Source: Pseudomonas anuradhapurensis
GTDB lineage: Bacteria > Pseudomonadota > Gammaproteobacteria > Pseudomonadales > Pseudomonadaceae
Assembly (NCBI RefSeq): GCF_014269225.2
Contig: NZ_CP077097.1
Span: forward strand, 1,246,001-1,310,000
Length of the DNA: 64,000 nucleotides
Direction: 5' to 3'
Part shown: in pieces, positions 34,541 to 44,710 of the stretch
Numbering within the stretch: the stretch's first letter is position 1
How the letters are laid out: each line of letters opens with the position of its first letter
Position numbers and translations under genes: made by a program
The notes under the pieces: generated by a model
Told to the model about the DNA's origin: nothing
What the model saw: only the letters and a program-made list of their open reading frames with translations
Databases searched by the model: none

Positions 34541-34643
34541 AGGGGCCGCTTTGCGGCCCTGTGGGAGCGGGTTTACCCGCGAATCAGGCGACGCGGTGAA
34601 TGGCACCGGCTGTGCCGGTGTTCGCGGGTAAACCCGCTCCCAC
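34541..34643. repeat. REP pair, GGGTTTACCCGCGAA family, with terminator-like hairpins
   Basis: A hairpin GGGCCGC-TTT-GCGGCCC (34543-34559) is followed by two perfect 23-bp inverted elements, 34561-34583 (GTGGGAGCGGGTTTACCCGC onward) and 34621-34643. A CACCGGC-TGT-GCCGGTG hairpin (34604-34620) lies between them. It sits between the convergent antiporter and dapC genes, so it can end both transcripts. This REP sequence type differs from most others in the window. Confidence 0.85.
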
Positions 34644-34685
34644 CGCTACTGCACAACACTCAAGAACTGTACGGGCCCTGTCGAA

Positions 34686-35882
34686 TCAGCGGTTCTGCAG
34701 GAACTCGCGAATCCGCTCCGCCGCCTCGATGCACTCGGCCAGCGGCGCGACCAGCGCCATGCGCACGCGCCCGGCGCCCGGGTTCACCCCATCCACTTCG
34801 CGCGACAGGTACGACCCCGGCACCACCGTTACATGCTGCGCCTCGAACAGGTCACGGGTGAATTCGGCATCGCCACCCGGTACCTTGGCCCACAGGTAGA
34901 AGCTGCCATCCGGGCGCTGCACGTCCAGCACCGGCTGCAGGATATCCAGCACGGCATCGTACTTGGCGCGGTACTGGTCGCGGTTCTCGCGCACATGCGC
35001 CTCGTCCTGCCAGGCGGCAATGCTGGCCAGCTGGGTTTGTACCGGCATGGCGCAGCCATGGTAGGTGCGGTACAGCAGGAACGGCTTGATGATCTCGGCA
35101 TCCCCGGCGACGAAGCCCGAACGCAGGCCCGGCAGGTTGGAGCGCTTGGACAGGCTGTGGAACACCACGCAGCGCTTGAAATCGCTGCGGCCGAGTTCCG
35201 CGCAGGCAGTCAGCAGGCCGGGTGGCGGGGCGTCTTCGTCGAAATACAGCTCGCTGTAGCACTCGTCGGCGGCGATCACGAAGTCGTGCTGGTCGGCCAG
35301 GGCAATCAGCTTCTTCAGGGTGGCCATCGGCACCAGCGCGCCGGTGGGGTTGCCCGGCGAGCACAGGAACAGGATCTGGCAACGCTGCCACACCTCGGCC
35401 GGCACGGCGTCGAAATCGGGGTTGAAACCGTTGCTCTCCAGGCACGGCAGGTAGTGCGGGGTGGCACCAGCCAGCAGTGCTGCACCTTCGTAGATCTGGT
35501 AGAACGGGTTGGGGCTGACCACCAGGCCGTCATCGGCGCGGTTGACCACGGCCTGGGTGAAGGCGAACAACGCCTCGCGGGTGCCGTTGACCGGCAGGAT
35601 GTGGCGCTCGGCGTCCAGCCAGCCGGCCGGCACGCCGAAGCGACGCTCGCACCAGTGGCCGATCGCCTGGCGCAAGGCGGGCAGGCCGATGGTGCTGGGG
35701 TAGACCGCCAGCTTGTCGAGGTTGTCGGCCATGGCCTGGGCGACGAACGCCGGCGATTCGTGCTTCGGCTCACCGATCGACAGGGCGATGGCGCGTTTGT
35801 CCGCCGCCGGCTTCACGCTGCCCAGCAGGGCGCGGAGTTTCTCGAACGGGTAGGGCTGAAGCTGGGTCAGGGCATGGTTCAT
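34686..35882 (-). CDS. dapC: N-succinyldiaminopimelate aminotransferase
   Basis: 398 residues of a class I/II PLP aminotransferase. Motifs include SPGNPTGALV, ADECYSELYF and the PLP-lysine region FHSLSKRSNLPGLRSG. DapC transfers an amino group from glutamate to N-succinyl-2-amino-6-oxopimelate. The assignment over other aminotransferases rests on sequence style and on the glnD-dapC neighbourhood known in Pseudomonas. It starts 30 bases after glnD ends. Confidence 0.9.
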   Translation of the reverse strand: MNHALTQLQPYPFEKLRALLGSVKPAADKRAIALSIGEPKHESPAFVAQAMADNLDKLAVYPSTIGLPALRQAIGHWCERRFGVPAGWLDAERHILPVNGTREALFAFTQAVVNRADDGLVVSPNPFYQIYEGAALLAGATPHYLPCLESNGFNPDFDAVPAEVWQRCQILFLCSPGNPTGALVPMATLKKLIALADQHDFVIAADECYSELYFDEDAPPPGLLTACAELGRSDFKRCVVFHSLSKRSNLPGLRSGFVAGDAEIIKPFLLYRTYHGCAMPVQTQLASIAAWQDEAHVRENRDQYRAKYDAVLDILQPVLDVQRPDGSFYLWAKVPGGDAEFTRDLFEAQHVTVVPGSYLSREVDGVNPGAGRVRMALVAPLAECIEAAERIREFLQNR

Positions 35883-35912
35883 CGGCGCAAGGTCTCGTCA
35901 ATCGTCTAGTCG

Positions 35913-38615
35913 TTAAAAAGTCACGCGGGTCGGGCTGGTATCGCTGGCCTGGCCGGCCTGCAGCTGCTGGACGATGGCCTCCTGCAGGCGGCTGCACAGC
36001 TGTGGGTCGGACAGCGGCTGGTTGTCGGCGTCGGTGATGAAGAACACGTCCTCCACCCGCTCGCCAAGGGTGGCGATCTTGGCATTCTGCAGCGACAGGT
36101 CGAATTCCAGGAAGATCCGCCCGAGCCGGGCCAGCAGGCCTGGGCGGTCGGGCGCGGTGATCTCGAGGATGGTCACTGGCCGCTGGGCATCGTTGAGGAT
36201 GGTCACCTGCGGCGGGAAGTCGAAGTGCTTGAGCTGGCGTGGCACCCGGCGCTGGATGATGGTCGGGTAGTCCTCGGGGTTGCGCAGCGCTTCGGTCAGG
36301 CCGTCGCGAATCTGCTTGACCCGCTGCGGGTTGTCGCCGATCGAGCCGCCATCGTTGTCCAGCACGATGTAGGTGTCGAGGGTGAACTGGCTGCTCGAGG
36401 TGATGATCCGTGCGTCGTGGATGTTCAGGTTCAGCTGCGACATGGCGGCCACCGTCACGGCAAAGAAATCGTGCTGGTCGGGGGCGTAGATGAAGATCTG
36501 CGTGCCGCCTTCGAATTCGCGCTGGGTGGTTTCCTTGATCAGCACCAGTGGCCCGCCGTCGGCCGGCTGCTGCAGGATCGCGTCGCTGTGCCAGGCCACG
36601 TCGGCGGCGGTGTGCTTGAGGAAGTAGTCATCGCCCAGCTGTGCCCACAATTGCTCGACGTCGTCCGGGTCGGTGCCCTCGCGCACCAGAATGTCCAGCG
36701 CTGCGGACTGGGTCTGGCGGATCTGCTCCTCGCGGTCCAGCGGGTTTTCCAGGCCGCGGCGCAGCGCGCGCTTGGTCTCGGTGTACAGCTGGCGCAGCAG
36801 GCTGGCACGCCACGAGTTCCACAGGCTGGGGTTGGTGGCGTTGATGTCGGCCACGGTCAGCACATAGAGGTAGTCCAGGCGTGTTTCATCGCCCACGTGC
36901 AGGGCAAAGTCGTTGATCACCTGCGGGTCGGACAGGTCCTTGCGCTGGGCGGTGGTCGACATTACCAGGTGGTTCTGTACCAGCCAGACGATCAGGCGGC
37001 TGTCCCAGGCTGGCAACTGGTGACGTTCGCAGAACTTCTGCGCATCCACCGCGCCCAGCTCGGAATGGTCGCCCTGGCGGCCCTTGCCGATGTCGTGGTA
37101 CAGGCCGGCCAGGTAGATCAGCTCGGGCTTGGGCAGGCGGCCCATGAGCTTGCTGGCCAGCGGGAATTTCTCGGACACCGGCGTGTACTGCAGCTTGCGC
37201 AGGTGCTTGATGAGGTTGAGGGTGTGCGCGTCGACCGTGTAGATGTGGAACAGGTCGTGTTGCATCTGCCCGACGATCAGGCCGAATTCCGGTAGGTAGC
37301 GGCCGAGGATGCCATAGCGGTTCATCCGCCGCAGGTTGCGGTGGATGCCGATTTCGCACTTGAACAGCTCGATGAACAGGCTGGTGTTGCGGATATCGGT
37401 GCGGAAGGTGTCGTCGATCAGGTGCCGGTGTTCGCGCAGCAGGCGCACGGTATCGGCGCGCACGCCCTTGATCTCGGGGTGCTGGGCCATCAGCACGAAG
37501 ATTTCCAGCATGGCGAACGGGGTGCGCTTGAACACGTTCGGCCGGGTGGCTTCTATATAGCCATCATGCAGGCGGAAGCGTGCATTCAGCGGCTGGGTGG
37601 TGCCGCTGTCGTCATCGGCGAGGATCACTTCTTCAAAGTGCTGGATGATCAGGTCGCACAACTGGCTGATGCTCATCACCACCCGGTAGTACTGCTGCAT
37701 GAACTGCTCGATCGCCCGCTTGGGGTTGTCGTCGCTGTAGCCCAGCAGTGCGGCGATGCTGCGCTGGTGGTCGAACAGCAGGCGGTCCTCGGCGCGCCCG
37801 GCCAGCATGTGCAAGGCGTAGCGCACCTTCCACAGGAAGTCCTGGGAAGAGGCCAGCAGCTCGTTCTCGCTTTCCAGCAAAAAGCCTTCGCCGGCCAGCG
37901 CATGCAGGTTGAGGGTGCCGTACTGGCGGCGGGCCACCCAGAGCACGGTCTGGATGTCGCGCAGGCCACCGGGCGAACCTTTCACGTTGGGTTCGAGGTT
38001 GTATTCGGTGTCGTTGTACTTGTGGTGGCGGGCCTTGAGCTCGGCGCGCTTGGCCAGGAAGAAGTCCTTGCTCGGCCACATGTGCGTGGTGTCGGTGACC
38101 TCCAGCATGCGCTGGCGCAGGGCCTCGGGGCCGGCGATGGTGCGGCTTTCCATCAGGTTGGTGATGACCGTCAGGTCGGCGCGGGCCTGCTCGGCACACT
38201 CGTCGACGGTGCGCACGCTCTGGCCCACTTCCAGGCCGATGTCCCACAGCAGGGTGAGAAAGCGTTCGATGGCGTCGCGGTATTGCTCGTGTTCGGCGGC
38301 GCCCAGCAGGATCAGCAGGTCGATGTCCGAATGCGGGTGCAGCTCGCCGCGCCCGTAGCCGCCGACCGCGACCAGGGCGATGCCGCTGTGGTCGCCCCAG
38401 TCGAACTGGTTCCATGCCTGTTGCAGGATATTGTCGACGAGCCAGGCGCGGGCCTCGATCAGCGGGCGGATTTCGCCGCCGCTGCGAAAACGCCTGTCGA
38501 GCACCTCGCCGGCCTGGCGGATGGCCTTCTTGAAGGCGGCGATGGGGCTCGCCTTGAGGGCCAGTTCCGCCTGGAACTGGCCGCGGTCGAACAGCTCGGG
38601 ATCCACCTGGGGCAT
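35913..38615 (-). CDS. glnD: Bifunctional uridylyltransferase/uridylyl-removing enzyme
   Basis: 900 residues with the full GlnD order: a nucleotidyltransferase domain ([18 protein letters not shown]), a linker, an HD hydrolase domain ([17 protein letters not shown]), and two C-terminal ACT domains (around [20 protein letters not shown] and [17 protein letters not shown]). It adds UMP to PII proteins when glutamine is low and removes it when glutamine is high, setting glutamine synthetase activity and nitrogen-gene expression. It lies between map and dapC, all on the minus strand with short gaps. Confidence 0.97.
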   Translation of the reverse strand: MPQVDPELFDRGQFQAELALKASPIAAFKKAIRQAGEVLDRRFRSGGEIRPLIEARAWLVDNILQQAWNQFDWGDHSGIALVAVGGYGRGELHPHSDIDLLILLGAAEHEQYRDAIERFLTLLWDIGLEVGQSVRTVDECAEQARADLTVITNLMESRTIAGPEALRQRMLEVTDTTHMWPSKDFFLAKRAELKARHHKYNDTEYNLEPNVKGSPGGLRDIQTVLWVARRQYGTLNLHALAGEGFLLESENELLASSQDFLWKVRYALHMLAGRAEDRLLFDHQRSIAALLGYSDDNPKRAIEQFMQQYYRVVMSISQLCDLIIQHFEEVILADDDSGTTQPLNARFRLHDGYIEATRPNVFKRTPFAMLEIFVLMAQHPEIKGVRADTVRLLREHRHLIDDTFRTDIRNTSLFIELFKCEIGIHRNLRRMNRYGILGRYLPEFGLIVGQMQHDLFHIYTVDAHTLNLIKHLRKLQYTPVSEKFPLASKLMGRLPKPELIYLAGLYHDIGKGRQGDHSELGAVDAQKFCERHQLPAWDSRLIVWLVQNHLVMSTTAQRKDLSDPQVINDFALHVGDETRLDYLYVLTVADINATNPSLWNSWRASLLRQLYTETKRALRRGLENPLDREEQIRQTQSAALDILVREGTDPDDVEQLWAQLGDDYFLKHTAADVAWHSDAILQQPADGGPLVLIKETTQREFEGGTQIFIYAPDQHDFFAVTVAAMSQLNLNIHDARIITSSSQFTLDTYIVLDNDGGSIGDNPQRVKQIRDGLTEALRNPEDYPTIIQRRVPRQLKHFDFPPQVTILNDAQRPVTILEITAPDRPGLLARLGRIFLEFDLSLQNAKIATLGERVEDVFFITDADNQPLSDPQLCSRLQEAIVQQLQAGQASDTSPTRVTF

Positions 38616-38658
38616 CGCGTCAGGTTCCTGTCGAGGGGTGGCCGTTGGCTGAGTACGC

Positions 38659-39441
38659 TCAGGCCGAGGTGCGCGGGATGGTGTCGTCCTTGCGCAGGGT
38701 GAAGATCTCGTAGCCGGTCGCGGTCACCAGCAGGGTATGTTCCCACTGGGCCGAGAGCTTGCGGTCCTTGGTGATGGCGGTCCAGCCGTCGCCCAGCACC
38801 TTGGTGTCGGCCTTGCCCTGGTTGATCATCGGCTCGATGGTGAAGGTCATGCCTTCCTTCAGCTCCATGCCGGTGCCGGCGCGGCCGTAGTGCAGGATCT
38901 GCGGCTCTTCGTGGAACACCTTGCCGATACCGTGCCCGCAGAACTCGCGTACCACCGAGAAACCGTTCTTTTCCGCGTGCTTCTGGATCACTTCACCGAT
39001 GTCGCCCAGGCGGCAGCCCGGCTTGACCAGCTCGATGGCCTTGTACATGCACTCCTGGGTGACCTTGGACAGGCGCTCGGCCCATACCGGCACGGTGCCG
39101 ACATGGAACATGCGGCTGGTGTCGCCGTGGTAGCCGTCCTTGATCACGGTGACGTCGATGTTCAGCGTGTCACCGTCCTTGAGCGGCTTGTCGTTGGGGA
39201 TGCCGTGGCAGACCACATGGTTGATCGAGGTGCAGATCGACTTCGGGTAGCCCTTGTAGTTGAGCGGCGCCGGGATGGCCTGCTGGACGTTGACGATGTA
39301 GTCGTGGCACAGGCGGTCCAGCTCTTCGGTGGTGACACCGGGCTTGACGTGTTCTTCGATCATTTCCAGCACTTCGGCGGCCAGGCGGCCGGCGATGCGC
39401 ATCTTCTCGATGTCTTCTGCGGTCTTGATGGTGACGGTCAT
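38659..39441 (-). CDS. map: Methionine aminopeptidase, type I
   Basis: 260 residues from the ATG at 39441 ([13 protein letters not shown]), with GAGAG upstream. Family motifs are present: [29 protein letters not shown] with the two metal-binding Asp, [12 protein letters not shown] with the metal His, and MTFTIEPM with a metal Glu. It trims the initiator Met from new proteins. It is divergent from rpsB, the usual arrangement. Confidence 0.96.
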   Translation of the reverse strand: MTVTIKTAEDIEKMRIAGRLAAEVLEMIEEHVKPGVTTEELDRLCHDYIVNVQQAIPAPLNYKGYPKSICTSINHVVCHGIPNDKPLKDGDTLNIDVTVIKDGYHGDTSRMFHVGTVPVWAERLSKVTQECMYKAIELVKPGCRLGDIGEVIQKHAEKNGFSVVREFCGHGIGKVFHEEPQILHYGRAGTGMELKEGMTFTIEPMINQGKADTKVLGDGWTAITKDRKLSAQWEHTLLVTATGYEIFTLRKDDTIPRTSA

Positions 39442-39685
39442 TACAGGCTCTCTACAGCGCCGCATGCGGCGCGAACAAACGGGAAAGGCCGGATTCTAGC
39501 AGAGCAGGGCGCCGATCGGTCGGGATAACATCGGAGAATTGGGCTTCCGTGCAGCCCATCGCCGGCAACCCAGCGCCCAGAGGAACTGCGTTACCCTGGT
39601 GGACGCTGCCATCTCTCCATGGGGCCATTCTGGCCTGTTTGGCGGGGGGCTGCAAAAGCCGCTGACGGACGCAACAGTATCCGGG

Positions 39686-39714
39686 TTCCGTTCGGCCGCT
39701 GTCTGTGGTATAAA
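39686..39714 (+). promoter_or_regulatory. Likely rpsB-tsf promoter
   Basis: TTCCGT, 17 bases, then TATAAA, followed by a GC-rich start region (ATGCGCCGC), as expected for a growth-rate-controlled ribosomal promoter. It leaves a leader of about 135 bases before rpsB. The 39442-39685 part of this gap shows no gene. Confidence 0.55.
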
Positions 39715-39720
39715 ATGCGC

Positions 39721-39856
39721 CGCTTTCGGGGACGACCCCGTCAGTACTTAACCCACACACGTGTCGACACGATGACCTGGGTGCCCCGAGTTGCAGAATT
39801 CGCGGGTTGGTCATTGGGATACGTGGAGGCCCAACCCGACTTATCAAGGAACTATC
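39721..39856 (+). promoter_or_regulatory. Structured rpsB leader (possible S2 autoregulation site)
   Basis: The leader contains several short complementary blocks: GGGGACGACCCC near 39728, CGTGTCGACACG near 39760, and GGGTTGG matched with CCAACCC before the start codon. In gammaproteobacteria ribosomal protein S2 represses its own mRNA through the leader. That this leader does the same is inference. Confidence 0.4.
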
Positions 39857-40594
39857 ATGTCCCAAGTCAACATGCGCGATATGCTGAAGGCCGGTGTGCA
39901 CTTCGGCCACCAGACCCGTTACTGGAACCCGAAAATGGGCAAGTACATTTTCGGCGCGCGCAACAAGATCCACATCGTCAACCTGGAAAAAACCCTGCCG
40001 ATGTTCAACGACGCCCTGGCGTTCGTAGAGCGCCTGGCCCAGGGCAAGAACAAGATCCTGTTCGTCGGCACCAAGCGTTCCGCTGGCAAGATCGTCGCCG
40101 AGCAAGCTGCTCGTTGCGGTTCGCCATACGTTGACCACCGTTGGTTGGGCGGCATGCTGACCAACTACAAGACCATCCGCGCTTCGATCAAGCGTCTGCG
40201 CGACCTGGAAACCCAGGCCGAAGACGGCACTTTCGCCAAGCTGACCAAGAAAGAAGCCCTGATGCGCTCCCGCGACCTGGAAAAACTGGATCGCAGTCTG
40301 GGCGGTATCAAGGACATGGGCGGTCTGCCTGACGCTCTGTTCGTTATCGACGTTGATCACGAGCGCATCGCGATCACCGAAGCCAACAAACTGGGCATCC
40401 CGGTTATCGGCGTTGTCGATACCAACAGCAGCCCGGAAGGTGTTGACTACATCATCCCAGGTAACGATGACGCCATCCGCGCTATCGAGCTGTACATGAC
40501 TTCGATGGCTGACGCAGTCATCCGTGGCCGCAACAACGTTGCCGGCGGCACCGAAGTTTACGCTGAAGAAGCGGCTGCACCTGCTGCTGAGTAA
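39857..40594 (+). CDS. rpsB: 30S ribosomal protein S2
   Basis: 245 residues from the ATG at 39857 ([18 protein letters not shown]), with AAGGA seven bases upstream. Family signatures include [18 protein letters not shown] and [20 protein letters not shown]2 binds the 30S back side late in assembly and is needed for binding of S1. The tail (EEAAAPAAE) is a normal Ala/Glu-rich end. A terminator-like hairpin separates it from tsf. Confidence 0.98.
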   Translation: MSQVNMRDMLKAGVHFGHQTRYWNPKMGKYIFGARNKIHIVNLEKTLPMFNDALAFVERLAQGKNKILFVGTKRSAGKIVAEQAARCGSPYVDHRWLGGMLTNYKTIRASIKRLRDLETQAEDGTFAKLTKKEALMRSRDLEKLDRSLGGIKDMGGLPDALFVIDVDHERIAITEANKLGIPVIGVVDTNSSPEGVDYIIPGNDDAIRAIELYMTSMADAVIRGRNNVAGGTEVYAEEAAAPAAE

Positions 40595-40619
40595 TTAGAC
40601 GCTAGCGTCGACTTGGCAC

Positions 40620-40648
40620 GCAAAAAGGGGGCTCTGCCCCCTTTTTGC
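40620..40648. terminator. Strong terminator/attenuator between rpsB and tsf
   Basis: A perfect 13-bp stem (GCAAAAAGGGGGC / GCCCCCTTTTTGC) with a TCT loop; the A and T tracts are in the stem, giving terminator form on both strands. It should end or reduce transcription from rpsB into tsf. Confidence 0.85.
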
Positions 40649-40781
40649 CACCTTGAAATCCTGCTGTCAGCATCGGCCCCGCATCATGGGCCCTGCTGAG
40701 ATAGACACAGTGGATTTGCAGAATTGAACGCCCGTGAGCAACGGGTGGAATGGTTGAAAAACTTTCCAAGAGGATTTTGAA

Positions 40782-41645
40782 ATGGCAGCAATTACTGCAG
40801 CGCTGGTCAAAGAACTGCGCGAGCGTACCGGCGAAGGCATGATGGATTGCAAGAAGGCCCTGGAAAAGGCCGGCGGCGACATCGAGAAAGCCATTGACGA
40901 CATGCGTGCCTCGGGCGCCATCAAGGCCGCCAAGAAGGCTGGCAACGTCGCTGCTGAAGGCGCTATCGCCGTCAAGACCGACGGTAAATCCGCCGTCCTG
41001 CTGGAAGTGAACTCGCAGACCGACTTCCTGGCCCTGCAAGACGACTTCAAGGCTTTCGTAGCCGACAGCCTCGAAGAAGCCTTCGCCCAGAAGCTGACCG
41101 ACGCCGCTCCGCTGATCGCTTCGCGTGAAGCTGCGCGTGAAGCGCTGGTCGCCAAGTGCGGCGAAAACGTCAACATCCGTCGCCTGGTGCGCGTTGAAGG
41201 TGACGTGGTCGGTGCCTACCTGCACGGCAACAAGATCGGCGCTGCCGTTGTCCTGAAAGGCGGCGACGTCGAGCTGGCCAAGAACATCGCCATGCACGTT
41301 GCCGCTTCGAACCCTGAGTTCCTGCTGCCGTCGGAAGTTTCGGCCGAAGCCATCGAGCGCGAGAAGGGCGTATTCCTGCAGCTGAACGCTGACAAGATCG
41401 CCGGCAAGCCGGAAAACATCGTCGAGAACATGATCAAAGGTCGTATCTCGAAGTTCCTGGCCGAAGCCTCGCTGGTCGAGCAGGCCTTCGTCATGAACCC
41501 GGAAGTCAAGGTTGGCGATCTGGCCAAGAAAGCCGGTGCTGAAATCGTTTCCTTCACCTACTTCAAGGTCGGCGAAGGCATCGAGAAGCCAGTCGACAAC
41601 TTCGCTGAAGAAGTTGCCGCTCAGGTTGCTGCTGCCAAGCAGTAA
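40782..41645 (+). CDS. tsf: Translation elongation factor Ts
   Basis: 287 residues. The N-terminal UBA-like module (VKELRERTGEGMMDCKKALE) and the EF-Tu-contacting VNSQTDFLA motif are present. EF-Ts exchanges GDP for GTP on EF-Tu. AGAGG lies eight bases before the start. It follows rpsB after a hairpin and is followed by another hairpin before pyrH, so its level may be set separately from S2. Confidence 0.98.
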   Translation: MAAITAALVKELRERTGEGMMDCKKALEKAGGDIEKAIDDMRASGAIKAAKKAGNVAAEGAIAVKTDGKSAVLLEVNSQTDFLALQDDFKAFVADSLEEAFAQKLTDAAPLIASREAAREALVAKCGENVNIRRLVRVEGDVVGAYLHGNKIGAAVVLKGGDVELAKNIAMHVAASNPEFLLPSEVSAEAIEREKGVFLQLNADKIAGKPENIVENMIKGRISKFLAEASLVEQAFVMNPEVKVGDLAKKAGAEIVSFTYFKVGEGIEKPVDNFAEEVAAQVAAAKQ

Positions 41646-41666
41646 GACAGCCCCGTCTGTCGCCCC

Positions 41667-41700
41667 AAAGAGGCTGCCCGCTCACGCGCGCAGCCTCTTT
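41667..41700 (+). terminator. Terminator-like hairpin after tsf
   Basis: An 11-bp perfect stem (AAAGAGGCTGC / GCAGCCTCTTT) with a 12-base loop, 22 bases after the tsf stop. The trailing T run is part of the stem and short. A further hairpin, GGCACCG-AAG-CGGTGCC (41740-41756), lies in the same gap before pyrH. Confidence 0.6.
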
Positions 41701-41826
41701 GTCAAAACGGAGAGGGGTTTATCCGACTCCCTCTTCGCTGGCACCGAAGCGGTGCCACGCTACAGTTAGCAGGCTGAAAACAGCCCGCACGAATTTTCTA
41801 AAAGTACGCCGCAGGAGAGACTCGCA

Positions 41827-42570
41827 ATGGCTCAGCAGGTGAGTGGTCGCCAACCTCGCTATAAACGCATTTTGCTCAAACTTAGCGGCGAGGCCCTGAT
41901 GGGCTCGGAAGACTTCGGGATCGACCCGAAGGTGCTGGATCGCATGGCCCTCGAAGTTGGCCAGCTGGTAGGCATCGGTGTCCAGGTCGGCCTGGTGATC
42001 GGCGGTGGCAACCTGTTCCGCGGTGCCGCGCTCAGCGCAGCCGGCATGGACCGTGTCACCGGTGACCACATGGGCATGCTGGCCACCGTGATGAACGGCC
42101 TGGCCATGCGCGACGCGCTGGAGCGCTCGAACATCCCGGCCCTGGTCATGTCGGCCATTTCCATGGTCGGTGTCACCGATCATTACGATCGTCGCAAAGC
42201 TATTCGCCACCTCAACTCCGGGGATGTGGTAATTTTCTCCGCCGGTACCGGCAACCCGTTCTTCACCACCGACTCCGCGGCCTGCCTGCGCGCCATCGAA
42301 ATCGATGCCGACGTGGTGCTGAAGGCGACCAAGGTCGATGGTGTGTACACTGCCGATCCATTCAAGGACCCGCACGCCGAGAAATTCGATCACCTGACCT
42401 ACGACGAGGTGCTGGATCGCAAGCTGGGTGTAATGGACCTGACCGCAATCTGCCTGTGCCGTGACCACAAGATGCCATTGCGGGTATTCAACATGAACAA
42501 GCCTGGCGCCCTGCTGAACATCGTGGTGGGTGGCGCTGAAGGTACTCTGATCGAGGAAGGCCAAGCATGA
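41827..42570 (+). CDS. pyrH: Uridylate kinase
   Basis: 247 residues of the amino-acid-kinase fold: [21 protein letters not shown] and the UMP-binding [16 protein letters not shown] region. It makes UDP from UMP and is usually feedback-inhibited by UTP. GCAGGAGAG precedes the start. The next gene, frr, overlaps its stop as ATGA, so the two are coupled. Confidence 0.97.
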
Positions 42571-43124
42571 TCAACGACATCAAGAAAGACGCGCAGGAGC
42601 GCATGACCAAGTCCCTCGAGGCCCTGGGTCGCAACCTGGCGGCAATCCGCACCGGTCGCGCTCACCCAAGCATCCTGGATAGCGTCAAGGTCCCGGCCTG
42701 GGGCAGCGAGATGCCGCTGAACCAGGTGGCCGCGATCACCGTCGAAGATGCCCGCACCCTGAAGATCGTCGCCCACGACAAGAACCTCAGCGCTGCCATC
42801 GAGAAGGCCATCCTCACCTCCGACCTGGGCCTGAACCCGTCCAGCGCCGGTACCACCATTCGTGTGCCGATGCCGGCCCTGACCGAGGAAACCCGCAAGG
42901 GCTACACCAAGCAGGCCAGCGGCGTTGCCGAGGATGCCAAGGTCGCTGTGCGCAACGTGCGCCGCGATGCCCTGGCCGACCTGAAAAAGCTGACCAAGGA
43001 CAAGGAAATCAGCGAAGACGAAGAGCGTCGCGCCGCTGACGAGATCCAGAAGCTGACCGACAAGTTCGTTGCCGAAGTCGATGCTGCCTTCAAAGCCAAG
43101 GAAAAGGACCTGATGGCCGTCTAA
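42567..43124 (+). CDS. frr: Ribosome recycling factor
   Basis: 185 residues, the standard length. Conserved passages include [31 protein letters not shown] and [17 protein letters not shown] splits post-termination ribosomes together with EF-G. Its start overlaps the pyrH stop by four bases. uppS follows after 15 bases. Confidence 0.98.
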
Positions 43125-43139
43125 GGCCGGGGTTTTTTA

Positions 43140-43895
43140 ATGGAAAAGACCAAGCCAGCGGTGCCGTCCACGGTGCCGCGTCATGTCGCGATCATCATGG
43201 ATGGCAACAACCGCTGGGCGAAAAAACGCCTGCTGCCCGGCGTTGCCGGGCACAAGGCGGGTGTCGACGCCGTTCGCGCGGTCATCGAAGTGTGTGCCGA
43301 ATCCGGGGTCGAGGTGCTGACCCTGTTCGCGTTCTCCAGCGAGAATTGGCAGCGCCCCGCCGAAGAGGTCGGTGCGCTGATGGAGCTGTTCTTCTCGGCC
43401 CTGCGTCGCGAGGCCAGGCGGTTGAACGAGAACAACATCAGCCTGCGTATCATCGGTGACCGTTCGCGTTTCCACCCGGAGCTGCAGGCTGCCATGCGCG
43501 AGGCCGAGGCACTGACCGCCGGCAACAACCGTTTCATCCTGCAGATCGCGGCCAATTATGGTGGCCAGTGGGACATCGCCCAGGCCGCCCAGCGGCTGGC
43601 GCGGGAAGTGCAAGCCGGGCACCTGCGCCCGGAGGACATCACCCCGGGCCTGCTGCAGGCGTGCCTGGCAACCGGCGAGCTGCCGCTGCCGGACCTGTGC
43701 ATCCGCACTGGTGGTGAGCACCGCATCAGCAACTTCCTGCTGTGGCAGCTGGCCTACGCCGAGTTGTATTTCTCCGACCTGTACTGGCCGGACTTCAAAC
43801 ACGAGGCCATGCGCAACGCCCTGGCCGATTTCGCTTCGCGCCAGCGCCGCTTCGGTAAGACCAGCGAGCAGGTCGAGGCTGGAGCTCGTGCTTAA
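43140..43895 (+). CDS. uppS: Undecaprenyl diphosphate synthase
   Basis: 251 residues of the cis-prenyltransferase family. The substrate loop is HVAIIMDGNNRWAKK; the common form is MDGNGRWA, so a Gly-to-Asn change is seen at one site. FAFSSENWQRP and the C-terminal RTGGEHRISNFLLWQLAYAE signature are present. It makes the C55 lipid carrier for peptidoglycan and O-antigen. The last base of its stop is the first base of the cdsA start. Confidence 0.96.
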   Translation: MEKTKPAVPSTVPRHVAIIMDGNNRWAKKRLLPGVAGHKAGVDAVRAVIEVCAESGVEVLTLFAFSSENWQRPAEEVGALMELFFSALRREARRLNENNISLRIIGDRSRFHPELQAAMREAEALTAGNNRFILQIAANYGGQWDIAQAAQRLAREVQAGHLRPEDITPGLLQACLATGELPLPDLCIRTGGEHRISNFLLWQLAYAELYFSDLYWPDFKHEAMRNALADFASRQRRFGKTSEQVEAGARA

Positions 43896-44710
43896 TGCTT
43901 AAACAACGCATCATTACCGCGCTGATCCTGCTGCCGATCGCGCTGGGTGGCTTCTTCCTGCTCAATGGCGGGGATTTCGCCCTGTTCATCGGCTTTGTGG
44001 TAACCCTCGGCGCCTGGGAGTGGGCACGCCTGGCCGGGCTGATGGCCCAGCCGCTGCGCATCGCCTATGCCGTGGTGGTCGCCGGGGCGCTGATGCTGCT
44101 GTATATCCTCCCCGAGCTGGCGCCCTGGGTGCTCGGCGCTGCGGTGATCTGGTGGGGGCTGGCCACCTGGCTGGTGCTGACCTACCCGCGCAGCAGCGAG
44201 CTGTGGGCCAGTGCCGCCTGCCGGCTGCTGATCGGCCTGCTGGTGCTGCTGCCGGCCTGGCAGGGCCTGGTGCTGCTCAAGCACTGGTCGCTGGGTAACT
44301 GGCTGATCCTGTCGGTCATGGTGCTGGTATGGGCCGCCGATATTGGTGCGTATTTCTCCGGTCGTGCCTTTGGCAAGCGCAAGCTGGCCCCGCAGGTCAG
44401 CCCGGGCAAGAGCTGGGAAGGCGTGTATGGCGGCCTGGCGGTCAGTCTGGCGATCACGGCGGTGGTCGGCATCAGCCGCGACTGGAGCGTCGGGCAGATC
44501 CTGCTGGGCCTGCTGGGTGCCGCGCTGGTGGTCATGTCGTCGGTGGTCGGTGACCTGACCGAAAGCATGTTCAAGCGCCGTTCCGGCATCAAGGACAGCA
44601 GCAACCTGCTGCCCGGCCATGGCGGGGTGCTGGACCGCATCGACAGCCTGACGGCTGCCATCCCGATTTTCGCCGTGCTGTTGTGGGCTGCGGAATGGGG
44701 TGTGATGTGA
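43895..44710 (+). CDS. cdsA: Phosphatidate cytidylyltransferase
   Basis: 271 residues with about seven or eight membrane helices. The CDP-diglyceride synthase signature is near the end ([20 protein letters not shown], then GVLDRIDS). It makes CDP-diacylglycerol from phosphatidate and CTP in the inner membrane, downstream of PlsB in phospholipid synthesis. It overlaps uppS by one base and dxr by four. Confidence 0.96.
   Translation: MLKQRIITALILLPIALGGFFLLNGGDFALFIGFVVTLGAWEWARLAGLMAQPLRIAYAVVVAGALMLLYILPELAPWVLGAAVIWWGLATWLVLTYPRSSELWASAACRLLIGLLVLLPAWQGLVLLKHWSLGNWLILSVMVLVWAADIGAYFSGRAFGKRKLAPQVSPGKSWEGVYGGLAVSLAITAVVGISRDWSVGQILLGLLGAALVVMSSVVGDLTESMFKRRSGIKDSSNLLPGHGGVLDRIDSLTAAIPIFAVLLWAAEWGVM

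Noticed and set aside
39452..40360. A minus-strand frame covering the rpsB promoter and coding region
   Set aside because: It is antisense to rpsB and would overlap the map-rpsB control region; no start site support.
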